A stretch of DNA of 37,604 nt, taken from NCBI RefSeq assembly GCF_020164745.1, contig NZ_JAIUGV010000029.1:1-37604 (forward strand), written 5' to 3'. Each line of letters begins with the position of its first letter. Position 1 is the stretch's first letter. The DNA is from Mesorhizobium sp. ES1-4. Its GTDB lineage: Bacteria; Pseudomonadota; Alphaproteobacteria; Rhizobiales; Rhizobiaceae. Positions 1 to 7,268 of this stretch are shown here, piece by piece. Under the pieces are notes generated by a model. The model saw only the letters and a program-made list of their open reading frames with translations. It did not search any database and was not told the DNA's origin. The translations under genes were made by a program, and so were the position numbers.

Positions 1-71
1 CTCCTTTCAACCGCAATGAATCACGAACTCAAACCAAGGGGAATCCTGAATCCTTTAAAACGCGACAGGCT

Positions 72-1043
72 TTAGCCCGTTATGTAGCGCCACACCTGCG
101 CATCGGGTTTGATCTGACCCGAGAGCACGAAGTATTTGTAGAGCACCAGCAGGGAGATCGCCTGTTCGGTCCGCTCGTCGTCGAATGTCCGGCAATAGGC
201 GTTCGCGGCGGCGATGATGCGCTCCGCCTTCGCTGGATTCCGCTCGAAATAGGCCACTTGGTCCGAAAGGTTCGAGAAATCCGCATCGAGCGGCACGTAA
301 TGCACATTGGCTTCGAGCTGCCGCTCCGCGAACCATGTCTCATAAGTCGGTGGCGGCATCATGCAGAGCGACTTCGAATTCATGATCCATTTGAGATTGG
401 TCGCCACGTCATTGCCTTCGAGCGAGACGATGTAGCGGTAGCGCTGGTGCTGGCTGATGGTGAGAAAAGGCTTGGCGTATTCGGCCGGCGCGTTGGGCTT
501 GTGCGAACCGGCATCACAGAACGGCAGGTCGCGCACGGCCTCGAGAAACCTTGTCCTGATCGGGTTGTTGAGATCGCCGCGCCAGACCACGGCCGGCAGC
601 TTGTCGGCGAACGACATGGCGTCAGCAGCCATCTGGAAGTGACGAAACTTGTCGAGCTTCATGATGATCGCGTTGCTGTCGTCGGCCCGGATTGGCCGGT
701 CCTTGACGATCGAGGGCACCTTGGGCACCTTTCTGACGTCGCCGAATTCCAGGTCGATGAGCAGGCCGGGATCGAAGTAGCGGGCGAATTCCTTCAGGTC
801 GTAATAATACATGGTCGGCGTGAAGGGCAGTTTGCCGATGCGCTTGGCATTGGCACTTGGCGCGAAGCCGTCCTGCAGTTTGTTATAGTAGTTCAACCTG
901 CGGCGAGCCGCCTCACCGGAAAGCCTGGCCCTTTCGAGACGGCCAGCCAGCCTGGCGCGAAACAGCGCTTGCGGAGCGACATCGCGCGCAACGTTTCTCG
1001 CATAATAGAAAACTCTTGCTGCGGTCCGCGAAATTGTGGCCAT
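72..1043 (-). CDS. Family 90 (CAP10/LpsA-like) glycosyltransferase
   Basis: The protein is 323 aa, cytoplasmic, with no signal peptide or membrane helix. The C-terminal half carries the pattern of the CAP10/GT90 family: a V-V-W-R-G-D segment near residue 153, S-L-E-G-N-D-V-A-T-N-L-K-W near residue 209, and P-P-P-T-Y-E-T-W-F shortly after. In rhizobia, GT90 proteins of this length (LpsA) add sugars to the lipopolysaccharide core, so a role in surface polysaccharide assembly is the best inference; donor and acceptor cannot be read from sequence. The ATG at 1043 gives the usual family length, with a modest AAGTGA ribosome site upstream. It is the leftmost gene and has no co-directional partner in view. 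Confidence 0.8.
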   Translation of the reverse strand: MATISRTAARVFYYARNVARDVAPQALFRARLAGRLERARLSGEAARRRLNYYNKLQDGFAPSANAKRIGKLPFTPTMYYYDLKEFARYFDPGLLIDLEFGDVRKVPKVPSIVKDRPIRADDSNAIIMKLDKFRHFQMAADAMSFADKLPAVVWRGDLNNPIRTRFLEAVRDLPFCDAGSHKPNAPAEYAKPFLTISQHQRYRYIVSLEGNDVATNLKWIMNSKSLCMMPPPTYETWFAERQLEANVHYVPLDADFSNLSDQVAYFERNPAKAERIIAAANAYCRTFDDERTEQAISLLVLYKYFVLSGQIKPDAQVWRYITG

Positions 1044-1233
1044 CGGTCACTTGATCAAAACAGGCAGTTCTCAATTCATTGGCCCGCGTTTCCTACATCA
1101 TTATGGCGCCCATCTGGCAAGCCCCGCATCTCCTCCAGCCAGCATCCAGGCATTGTCGCTTCAGCTGTTGTGTTTGACGGCTAATGCTCCTAGGCAGGTT
1201 CAGGGCCGCAAGGCAGCGAAAAAAGGAGCCGAT

Positions 1234-1380
1234 ATGGCGCGAGCACCAAACTACGATCAGGAACGCAAGGAGCGCGACCGCCAGAAAGCGGCCAAGAAGG
1301 CTGAAAAGCTGGCAGCCAAGGTTGCCGCGCGCGAACGTTCGAAGCCTGAAACCGAGACGCAGACCGAAACCGAGGAGTAA
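1234..1380 (+). CDS. Small charged hypothetical protein (48 aa)
   Basis: This 48-aa ORF starts at an ATG preceded by AAAAGGAG (1221-1228), a good Shine-Dalgarno match at normal spacing. The product is almost entirely Lys, Arg, Glu, Gln and Ala, with a helical K/A/E-rich middle and an acidic Thr/Glu tail (T-E-T-Q-T-E-T-E-E). It has no membrane segment or signal peptide. The frame stays open upstream, but only this start has a ribosome site. A perfect hairpin follows the stop within 10 bp, consistent with a monocistronic gene. Its function is not recognised. A short amphipathic nucleic-acid- or ribosome-associated protein would fit the composition, but that is speculation. Confidence 0.6.
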   Translation: MARAPNYDQERKERDRQKAAKKAEKLAAKVAARERSKPETETQTETEE

Positions 1381-1387
1381 CGTCGTA

Positions 1388-1407
1388 CGGCCCGCGAATG
1401 CGGGCCG
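1388..1407 (+). terminator. Perfect 8-bp hairpin after the small ORF
   Basis: CGGCCCGC (1388-1395), a GAAT loop, and GCGGGCCG (1400-1407) form a perfect GC-rich stem-loop 7 bp after the stop at 1380. No T-tract follows, so it may be a weak or factor-assisted terminator; it also lies at the 3' side of the convergent DUF982 gene. Confidence 0.5.
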
Positions 1408-1440
1408 CGACTCAATCCGAATTGTCGGTGTCAGCCTATG

Positions 1441-1701
1441 TCAGGCTGGCGCCTTGTCGCTGATGAAAACATCCACCTCCCGCGCCGCGGCGATGAAAGC
1501 GCGGCGGGCATTCATCGCCGGCTTGTCGCCGGCGAGCGCGTCGTGGCAGGCCTGCAGCGCCGCGCGATGCTTGGCGCTGCGCTTGCCGGGCCAGCTGTTG
1601 AGGAGGTAGTCGGAAGCCTCCCTTGCAGAACGCAAGAGCTGAGTGCTTCCGGCCGTGGCGGATTTCACGGTCACAGGCGTTTCAAACCGATTGTTTTCCA
1701 T
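1441..1701 (-). CDS. DUF982 domain-containing protein (86 aa)
   Basis: From the ATG at 1701 this encodes 86 aa beginning M-E-N-N-R-F, with the DUF982 layout: an N-terminal strand, then R-E-A-S-D-Y-L-L-N-S-W-P-G-K-R, then a helix A-L-Q-A-C-H-D-A-L-A-G and a C-terminal helix R-R-A-F-I-A-A-A-R-E. DUF982 proteins are small, multi-copy and largely confined to Rhizobiales; their function is unknown. The frame is open upstream to 1803, but that extension is basic and unlike the family and would abut the GntR stop, so the shorter start is preferred. It lies 101 bp downstream of the GntR gene on the same strand and could be co-transcribed with it. Confidence 0.75.
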   Translation of the reverse strand: MENNRFETPVTVKSATAGSTQLLRSAREASDYLLNSWPGKRSAKHRAALQACHDALAGDKPAMNARRAFIAAAREVDVFISDKAPA

Positions 1702-1802
1702 CGCCGCTCTTACGCCATTGGCTTGCTCGAAGCGAGGCCGAAAGTGCGCTTCGCCCTGGATGCCGCCGCTTTTTCCGCGAGCGCACTGCCGCATGGACCG
1801 CA

Positions 1803-2468
1803 CTAGGCAGCGACTACGGCAAATCCCCTGGCGCGAAGGCCACGTCGGTCGTTGGCGAGCGACGTCACCAGCCGGTCACGGCTGCCGACGATGTGGGCCG
1901 AGAGCAGCCGCGCGGCTTCATCGGCCTGACCGAGGCGTGTGGCGGCAAGGATGGCGCGATGTTCGCGCCAGGCGCGGCCAAGAGCCGTTTCATCACGCAC
2001 TTCCAGCCAGCGGGCCCGCGACAGGCGCGTCATTGCATCACGAACCGCCCGGAACAGGAATTCGTTGCCGGAGAGCCGCGCCAGCTCGATGTGAAAATCC
2101 ATGCCGACACGATGCCATTCCTCGCGCGGGGTGTTTTCGTCACAGGAATCGAGCATCGCCTCGATGACATCGATGGCGCTCTTGTCGGCTTGCCCGCATG
2201 TCAGCCGCAGCGCCGCGATCTCGACCGCCTCGCGATAGACCGCGATCTGCTCGAGTTCGGCGAGGTTGATCGGCGAGACCGTCCAGCCGCGCCCGTCCCT
2301 GCCGACCAGCCCCTCGGTCTCCAACCGCAGAAGTGCCGCCCTGACCGGCGTGCGCGAGGCGCCGAAACGGCCCTCGATCCAGCGCTCCGTCAGCCGCTCT
2401 CCCGGCCCGATCTCGAGCGCCAGGATCATCTCGCGAAGCTGCCGCTCAACATTCTGCATCTGCGACAT
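1803..2468 (-). CDS. GntR-family transcriptional regulator, FCD subfamily
   Basis: The protein is 221 aa. Residues 1-65 form the winged helix-turn-helix, with the signature G-P-G-E-R-L-T-E and then S-R-T-P-V-R-A-A-L-L-R-L. The C-terminal all-helical FCD domain carries likely metal/ligand residues Asp124, His126, His170 and His192. FCD regulators usually sense small carboxylic acids and repress a neighbouring catabolic or transport gene. The ATG at 2468 is chosen because AAAGGAAG precedes it at good spacing; an upstream in-frame start at 2492 lacks one. It is divergent from an MFS transporter, and the shared intergenic region holds inverted GGATACCA/TGGTATCC half-sites (2521-2552). Autoregulation plus control of the transporter is inferred. 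Confidence 0.88.
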   Translation of the reverse strand: MSQMQNVERQLREMILALEIGPGERLTERWIEGRFGASRTPVRAALLRLETEGLVGRDGRGWTVSPINLAELEQIAVYREAVEIAALRLTCGQADKSAIDVIEAMLDSCDENTPREEWHRVGMDFHIELARLSGNEFLFRAVRDAMTRLSRARWLEVRDETALGRAWREHRAILAATRLGQADEAARLLSAHIVGSRDRLVTSLANDRRGLRARGFAVVAA

Positions 2469-2520
2469 CGCGCTTCCTTTCCAAAGCCGCATTGACAGCG
2501 ACCGGCTTGAAGTTCATGAC

Positions 2521-2552
2521 GGATACCAGTTTGGTATCCCAAAATGGTATCC
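2521..2552. promoter_or_regulatory. Predicted GntR/FCD operator with three half-sites
   Basis: GGATACCA (2521-2528), 3 bp, TGGTATCC (2532-2539) is a perfect 8-bp inverted repeat, and TGGTATCC recurs at 2545-2552 after a 5-bp gap. FadR/FCD regulators bind palindromes of the TGGT-Nx-ACCA kind, so this fits the adjacent regulator. It sits 53 bp from the regulator start and 34 bp upstream of the transporter start. Confidence 0.75.
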
Positions 2553-2585
2553 TCGACAAGCGCCGATACCGGGGGCAGGCAGGAC

Positions 2586-3836
2586 ATGACACGGGAAGAC
2601 ACGCAAAGCGGCTACAACATCCACTGGCGGCGCAATCTCGCCGTCTGCTTCGCGGGCTCGTTCAGCACGCTGATCGCCATGACCCTGCTGCTCCCCTTCC
2701 TGCCGCTCTATGTCGAACAACTCGGCGCCCAGGGCCATGCCGCCATCGTACAGTGGTCCGGCATCGCCTATGGCGCCACCTTCTTCGCCGCGGCGATGGT
2801 CGCGCCGCTGTGGGGACGCCTGGGCGACCGCTACGGGCGTAAGGTGATGCTGGTGCGCGCCTCTTTCGGCATGGCGATCTGCATGTCGCTGACGGGCATG
2901 GTCGAAACGGTCTGGCAATTGGTTCTGCTGCGCCTGTTGATCGGCTTCGCCGGCGGCTATTCCTCGGGTTCGACCATACTGGTGGCCATGCAGACGCCGA
3001 AGGACCGCTCCGGCTGGGCGCTGGGCATCCTGTCGGCGGGCATCACGGCGGGCTCGCTGGTCGGCCCCCTGCTCGGCGGCGTGCTGCCGCCGGTGATCGG
3101 CATTCGAGCCACCTTTCTGTTGTCGGGCGGCGTGATCTTCCTCGCCTTCCTGGCGACGACCTTCCTTATCAAGGAGAGCCCGCGTCCCAGGCCAGCCAAA
3201 GCCGATGCGGCGGCAAAGCCGAAAAGCGGCTGGTCACGGATCCCGGACAAGCGCCCGGTCGTGGCCATGCTGACCACCGGCATGCTGCTCGCCTTCGCCA
3301 CGATGTCGATCGAGCCGATCATCACCGTCTATGTACAGCAACTCATCGAGGACCAGAGCCGGGTGACGCTGGTCGCCGGCGTTGTGATGTCGGCGGCCGC
3401 GCTCGGCACCATCCTGTCTGCATCATGGCTTGGCAGACTCGCGGACCGGATCGGGCACTGGAACGTTGTCGTGGGAGCGCTCGCCGTCTCGGCGCTGCTG
3501 CTCATCCCGCAGGCTTTTGTCACCAGCGCCTGGCAGCTTATCGGCCTGCGTTTCCTGATGGGTCTGGCTTTGGGCGGCCTGCTGCCCTGCATCACCAGTG
3601 TCATCAGGCACAACATCCCCGACGGCGTTGGCGGCAACGTGCTTGGCCTGGCGATCTCGGCGCAGTATGTCGGGCAGGTCGCGGGACCGCTCGCCGGTGG
3701 TTTTGCGGGTGGCCATTTCGGCATGCCGGCGGTGTTTCTCGGCACGTCGGTGCTGATGGCGCTAGGCGCCGTCTACAACTGGATTGTCCAGTCGCGGCGG
3801 ACACGGCATATGGCGCTCGAAGCGGGCCAGCCCTGA
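2586..3836 (+). CDS. MFS transporter (MdtG/TetA-like, 12 TM)
   Basis: A 416-aa protein of major facilitator type with about 12 hydrophobic segments in two halves. The cytoplasmic loop motif A is clear (G-R-L-G-D-R-Y-G-R-K near residue 78) and is partly repeated in the second half as S-W-L-G-R-L-A-D-R-I-G. The first half has a G-I-L-S-A-G-I-T-A-G-S-L-V-G-P-L-L-G-G stretch like motif C of drug/H+ antiporters, which favours export. The ATG at 2586 is used because the 2544 start would lie inside the operator; AGG-rich sequence precedes it. It is probably repressed by the divergent GntR regulator. The substrate is unknown; FCD control suggests an acid-like effector or substrate. Confidence 0.85.
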   Translation: MTREDTQSGYNIHWRRNLAVCFAGSFSTLIAMTLLLPFLPLYVEQLGAQGHAAIVQWSGIAYGATFFAAAMVAPLWGRLGDRYGRKVMLVRASFGMAICMSLTGMVETVWQLVLLRLLIGFAGGYSSGSTILVAMQTPKDRSGWALGILSAGITAGSLVGPLLGGVLPPVIGIRATFLLSGGVIFLAFLATTFLIKESPRPRPAKADAAAKPKSGWSRIPDKRPVVAMLTTGMLLAFATMSIEPIITVYVQQLIEDQSRVTLVAGVVMSAAALGTILSASWLGRLADRIGHWNVVVGALAVSALLLIPQAFVTSAWQLIGLRFLMGLALGGLLPCITSVIRHNIPDGVGGNVLGLAISAQYVGQVAGPLAGGFAGGHFGMPAVFLGTSVLMALGAVYNWIVQSRRTRHMALEAGQP

Positions 3837-3875
3837 GGCTTGCCCGAGCAGCAAAAAAGAAGGAGCACGCCGACC

Positions 3876-4241
3876 ATGAACCTCGCCGATCCAAACGGCA
3901 GCCGCCTCCTCGTGCTGGCCGGCGGTCTCGTCGGCGCGTCGGGTGTGGCGCTGTCGGCAGCGGCCGCGCACCGCGGCGGCGCCTTCACCGGCACGGCCGC
4001 GTCGTTCCTCCTGATGCATGCGCCGGTCTTTCTCGCCATTGGTCTGACCGGCGCAAACCGCTGGCTGCGCATCGCAAGCCTGATTCTGCTTGCCGGACTG
4101 CTGCTCTTCGCGGGCGATCTTCTCGCCCGCGATTTTTGGGGATCAAGGCTGTTTCCGATGTCGGCGCCAATCGGCGGCACCCTGCTCATTGCCGGCTGGC
4201 TGGCGATAGCAATCTCCGTCGTGGCCCGTCCGCGACCCTGA
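3876..4241 (+). CDS. DUF423 family membrane protein
   Basis: A 121-aa integral membrane protein with four hydrophobic segments and the DUF423 features: an N-terminal G-G-L-V-G-A-S-G-V-A-L-S-A-A-A-A-H helix, M-H-A-P-V-F-L-A in the second helix, and P-I-G-G-T-L-L-I-A-G-W in the last. DUF423 (YwdK/YgdD type) proteins are small inner-membrane proteins of unknown function. AAGGAG (3860-3865) lies 10 bp before the ATG at 3876, which decides the start over an upstream TTG at 3840. Only 39 bp separate it from the MFS gene, so the two are probably co-transcribed. Confidence 0.8.
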   Translation: MNLADPNGSRLLVLAGGLVGASGVALSAAAAHRGGAFTGTAASFLLMHAPVFLAIGLTGANRWLRIASLILLAGLLLFAGDLLARDFWGSRLFPMSAPIGGTLLIAGWLAIAISVVARPRP

Positions 4242-4256
4242 AATGATCGCTCCGGT

Positions 4257-4406
4257 TCAATCCCGGCGGCGTTCCGGGCGAACCCAAAGGTCGCGATTGC
4301 GCGCCGCGGGTTCTGCCCGGCGCCGCGCCTCGGGTCGCTCCGCGGCCGGCGCGATGCCCCAGTAGTTGCGATAGATGTCTTCGAACAGATGTTTGATGGG
4401 ATGCAT
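4257..4406 (-). CDS. Small protein A, 49 aa, paralogous to the gene at 4466-4609
   Basis: This is a 49-aa ORF starting M-H-P-I-K-H-L-F-E-D-I-Y-R-N-Y-W and ending in an Arg-rich tail (W-V-R-P-E-R-R-R-D). AAGGAGG (complement of 4414-4420) lies 7 bp upstream of the ATG, one of the strongest ribosome sites in the window. The first 16 residues match those of the 47-aa ORF at 4466-4609 (M-H-P-V-N-F-L-F-D-D-V-Y-R-N-D-W), so two independent reading frames preserve the same N-terminus; that argues for real genes. A LacI-type palindrome (4425-4438) sits just upstream of the ribosome site. No signal peptide or membrane helix is seen. The function is unknown. The stop lies 16 bp from the convergent DUF423 stop. 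Confidence 0.72.
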   Translation of the reverse strand: MHPIKHLFEDIYRNYWGIAPAAERPEARRRAEPAARNRDLWVRPERRRD

Positions 4407-4424
4407 GACTCATCCTCCTTGGTT

Positions 4425-4438
4425 TTGAATCGGTTCAA
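4425..4438. promoter_or_regulatory. LacI-type operator 1, upstream of small protein A
   Basis: TTGAATCGGTTCAA is a near-perfect palindrome with a central CG, the hallmark of LacI-family operators. It matches the two other sites at 4651-4664 and 4700-4713 in the core TTGAATCG. It lies about 19 bp upstream of the small gene start, overlapping its probable transcription start, so a bound repressor would block expression. Confidence 0.65.
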
Positions 4439-4465
4439 TCATTGGGTGCGAAAAGAGCCGCCTGG

Positions 4466-4609
4466 TCAGCTCCGCTTGCGCACCACAAGGAAACGAAGGT
4501 CGCGAATCCATGGACCAGTTTCACCACGACGCCTGGCTTTGTCGGTGGCCGACCCGACATTCCAGTCATTGCGATAGACGTCGTCGAAAAGAAAATTGAC
4601 GGGATGCAT
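4466..4609 (-). CDS. Small protein B, 47 aa, paralogous to the gene at 4257-4406
   Basis: A 47-aa ORF starting M-H-P-V-N-F-L-F-D-D-V-Y-R-N-D-W-N-V, followed by a polar middle and a basic end (F-L-V-V-R-K-R-S). GGAAGAG precedes the ATG by about 5 bp. Its first 16 residues are conserved with the neighbouring 49-aa protein, and both carry a later R-D-L segment (W-I-R-D-L here, R-N-R-D-L-W there). The pair therefore looks like a tandem duplication with diverged C-termini. The LacI-type operator at 4651-4664 lies about 40 bp upstream. No known domain is recognised. It could be a small regulator or a protein-binding peptide; nothing in the sequence decides this. Confidence 0.7.
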   Translation of the reverse strand: MHPVNFLFDDVYRNDWNVGSATDKARRRGETGPWIRDLRFLVVRKRS

Positions 4610-4650
4610 GGCACTCTTCCCCGGCTAATCGAGCAGGCTAAGCCGCCCAT

Positions 4651-4664
4651 TTGGATCGATTCAA
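4651..4664. promoter_or_regulatory. LacI-type operator 2, upstream of small protein B
   Basis: TTGGATCGATTCAA is the exact reverse complement of operator 3 (4700-4713), 35 bp away. The two copies form a large inverted pair in the divergent promoter region between small protein B and the LacI gene, which would suit looping or cooperative binding by a LacI dimer or tetramer. Confidence 0.68.
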
Positions 4665-4699
4665 GATAAACCCCTGACAGGTCGCCGGTCAAGCAGATT

Positions 4700-4713
4700 T
4701 TGAATCGATCCAA
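4700..4713. promoter_or_regulatory. LacI-type operator 3, upstream of the LacI gene
   Basis: TTGAATCGATCCAA lies 58 bp upstream of the LacI-family start at 4772 and is the reverse complement of operator 2. It has the central CG typical of LacI sites. Negative autoregulation of the regulator is inferred. Confidence 0.68.
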
Positions 4714-4771
4714 TGAAAACACTGGCTGCAAATCGGGAACGTGCTAAATGAGTGTCAGGAGGCACGCGCAA

Positions 4772-5848
4772 ATGTCGTCACTCACCGCAGGCAATAGACG
4801 ACCCGTCCGGCTGGCCGACATCGCAAAGGCCGCCGGTGTTTCGCACGGCACCGCGTCCAATGTATTCAGCCGCCCCGAGATCGTGCGCGAGGAAGTCCGC
4901 GACCGGGTTCGCGCGGCAGCCGAGGCGATGGGTTATGCCGGACCCGATCCAAAGGGACGGCTGCTGCGCGCCGGCAAGGTCAATGCCATCGGCGTTGCCA
5001 CCGCCGAACCCCTCTCCTACTTCTTCGACGATCCGTTCGCGCGCGTCATGATGGCGGGAATTTCGCAGGCCTGCGATGCGACGGGAGCCGGCATCTCCCT
5101 GGTCTCGGCCGCCAACAACGAGCAGCTTGCCTGGAACATCCAGAGCGCTCTGGTCGACGGCTTCATCGTCTTTTGCATCGAAGGCGGCTCGCGCCTGGTG
5201 GAATTGGCACGCGAGCGCAAGCTGCCCTTCGTCGCGCTCGACCTCGATTCCGAGGACGGGTCGGTCGCGGCGATCGGGGTCGACAACATCGCCGGCGCCG
5301 GCTTGGCGGCCCGCCATCTCACCGATCTGGGACATCGCCGCTTCGCCGTCCTGGCGCTGCCCTTCGCCGACGACAGGACGGGCCTTGTTTTGCCCGAACA
5401 GGTCCGGGCCGCAACCTATGCAGGGACGCGCGACCGCCTCACCGGCTATCTCCGGGAGCTTGCGCGGGTTGGCATCGATACATCCAAAGTGCCTGTCTAC
5501 GAGACCGCCAATGACGTGGCGAGCACGAAGGCGGGGCTCGAAACCGTCTTCGCCTCCGACACGCCGCCCACCGCCATCCTGGCCATGTCGGACAGAATAG
5601 CCCTGGTGGCACTCGAATGGCTGAGCGCACGCGGACTGCGCGTGCCTGACGATGTTTCCGTCGTCGGTTTCGACGGTGTTCCCGAAGCAGCGGTGTCCGA
5701 GCCACCATTGACCACCATCGCGCAGCCGATTGCCGAGATGGGCCGCCTGGCCGTCAGGGCGATCCTGGAGAGCGACGGCCCGGTCAGCCGACACCAACTG
5801 CCGGTCGAACTGATCGTGCGGGGCTCGTCGGGCCCGCCCCGTGGTTGA
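4772..5848 (+). CDS. LacI-family transcriptional regulator
   Basis: A 358-aa protein. The N-terminal helix-turn-helix reads V-R-L-A-D-I-A-K-A-A-G-V-S-H-G-T-A-S-N-V-F, followed by the hinge helix region V-R-D-R-V-R-A-A-A-E-A-M-G-Y. The rest is the periplasmic-binding-like effector domain, with G-V-D-N-I-A-G-A-G-L-A-A-R-H-L near the middle and G-F-D-G-V-P-E-A near the C-terminus. Proteins of this class normally bind a sugar or nucleoside and then leave DNA. The ATG at 4772 follows AGGAGG by 9 bp; an earlier ATG at 4748 precedes that site and is less likely. Three matching operators lie within 350 bp upstream, around the two small paralogous genes, which makes those genes and itself the likely targets. 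No sugar transporter or enzyme is adjacent, which is unusual. Confidence 0.9.
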   Translation: MSSLTAGNRRPVRLADIAKAAGVSHGTASNVFSRPEIVREEVRDRVRAAAEAMGYAGPDPKGRLLRAGKVNAIGVATAEPLSYFFDDPFARVMMAGISQACDATGAGISLVSAANNEQLAWNIQSALVDGFIVFCIEGGSRLVELARERKLPFVALDLDSEDGSVAAIGVDNIAGAGLAARHLTDLGHRRFAVLALPFADDRTGLVLPEQVRAATYAGTRDRLTGYLRELARVGIDTSKVPVYETANDVASTKAGLETVFASDTPPTAILAMSDRIALVALEWLSARGLRVPDDVSVVGFDGVPEAAVSEPPLTTIAQPIAEMGRLAVRAILESDGPVSRHQLPVELIVRGSSGPPRG

Positions 5849-5864
5849 ACCGCACGCCGAACGC

Positions 5865-7067
5865 CTATCGGTTGGCCGTTGCCACGGCAGAAACACCGAA
5901 AGGCGCGCCAGCCGGCGAGGAATCCTTTTGGGTCGTGCGGGGCTTGCCCGAACCACTCATGGTCGACAGCCATTCGAGATAGAAGGCGAGCGCGAACTGC
6001 ATCGCGATGCCGGCCGATATCAGCAGGCTGTCATAGACGAACCCGCCCGGATTGATCAGCTTCATTACCTGGGCAACCATGGCGATCAGCGTGCCGGCGA
6101 TGAAGACCGGCAGCGATCGTTTGCCCAAGATCGCCAGCGGATGGTCAGGGTTGGTGCGGAAAAGATTTGACAGTGCCGGCAGGGCAACGACGAGGTAGCT
6201 GACCGCCAGGATGTGCAACAGCCGCGGCAGCGACAGGAACGTCTTGTCGAAGCCGCCGATCACCACCGGCAGGTTGAACCACGTTATCTTCCCCCAGAGC
6301 GGGCTATGCACCCACGCCAGCGCCGCCAGCACATAGGCCGCGGCCGCGCCGACAAGCCAGCGGTTGACCGGAATGACACCGCCGCGCCTGACATGCAGCA
6401 TGGCGGCAAGGCCGATGTTGAACAGGAACTGCCAGGAGAGCGGATTGAGGAACCAGAAGCCGGGCTCGGGATAATTGGGCGGCGCGATCTGCCAGATTCC
6501 GGCTACGAGCCACAGCGTGCCTGATACGGCGAGGGCCGCGACGGGCCTGTAGTTGACGAACAGGACGAAGGCCGGCGCCATCAAAAGCAGCGCTGCGTAG
6601 ACCGGAAGGATGTTGTTGTAGCCGAGCTGGTGGCCGAGCGTGGCGATGCCGACCAGCACCTGGGGGGTGTTCTTCATCAGCGGCTCGAGGTTGATGAGCT
6701 TCAGCAGTTCCGGCCGACTGGCAAGCACCGCCACGGCGCAGAACAGCGCCATCACCACCATCGTCGTGACGATATGGGCGACGTAGAGCACACCCGCCCG
6801 CCGCCACATCTTCAAGGTAGCCAGAAGCCGGCCTCCCGGCCGGAATTTCGTGCCGTAGGCGAGCGCGACCGAGATGCCGGAAATCAGCACGAACGCTTCG
6901 GCCGCGTCCGAGAAGCCGAAATTCCTGTAGGTCAGGGCCTCGAAAGCCGTGCCCGGCACATGGTCGATGAAGATCGTAAGCAGGGCCAGCGCGCGCAGTA
7001 CATCGATACGCGTGTCGCGTTGCTGCAAGACGCGCAAATCGCGATCTGGCGAAACAGGGATGGTCAT
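5865..7067 (-). CDS. opgC: OpgC-type succinyltransferase for osmoregulated periplasmic glucans
   Basis: A 400-aa polytopic membrane protein with about ten helices. The N-terminal segment R-D-T-R-I-D-V-L-R-A-L-A-L-L and the following F-I-D-H-V-P-G-T match the OpgC acyltransferase family, as does F-G-F-S-D-A-A-E-A-F-V-L-I-S-G. OpgC transfers succinyl groups to periplasmic glucans (cyclic beta-glucans in rhizobia), adding negative charge important in osmoadaptation. The ATG at 7067 has GAGG upstream; a TTG at 7073 is possible. The stop lies 16 bp from the convergent LacI stop. Related acyltransferases exist, so the glucan substrate is inferred from family. Confidence 0.82.
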   Translation of the reverse strand: MTIPVSPDRDLRVLQQRDTRIDVLRALALLTIFIDHVPGTAFEALTYRNFGFSDAAEAFVLISGISVALAYGTKFRPGGRLLATLKMWRRAGVLYVAHIVTTMVVMALFCAVAVLASRPELLKLINLEPLMKNTPQVLVGIATLGHQLGYNNILPVYAALLLMAPAFVLFVNYRPVAALAVSGTLWLVAGIWQIAPPNYPEPGFWFLNPLSWQFLFNIGLAAMLHVRRGGVIPVNRWLVGAAAAYVLAALAWVHSPLWGKITWFNLPVVIGGFDKTFLSLPRLLHILAVSYLVVALPALSNLFRTNPDHPLAILGKRSLPVFIAGTLIAMVAQVMKLINPGGFVYDSLLISAGIAMQFALAFYLEWLSTMSGSGKPRTTQKDSSPAGAPFGVSAVATANR

Positions 7068-7268
7068 CGACAAAAGGCCTCAAAGCTGGTTGTTCGTATC
7101 CAGCAATGCGACCCCCCACGCACCGCTTCGATTCTTCCCACCGGGATTATATCGACGCGGAAACGGGCTGGAATGCGCCTGGTTCAATCAACTTTCACGG
7201 AGCATGGAAACATTGCGTTTTGAAGCCGGCAAATTGAGCGAAACCTCATACAATCAACGGGATGCGAT

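Noticed and set aside
258..1184. 308-aa plus-strand frame opposite the glycosyltransferase
   Set aside because: It is a high-GC shadow of the minus-strand gene: no ribosome site, no family motifs, and low-complexity Val/Arg/Asp composition.
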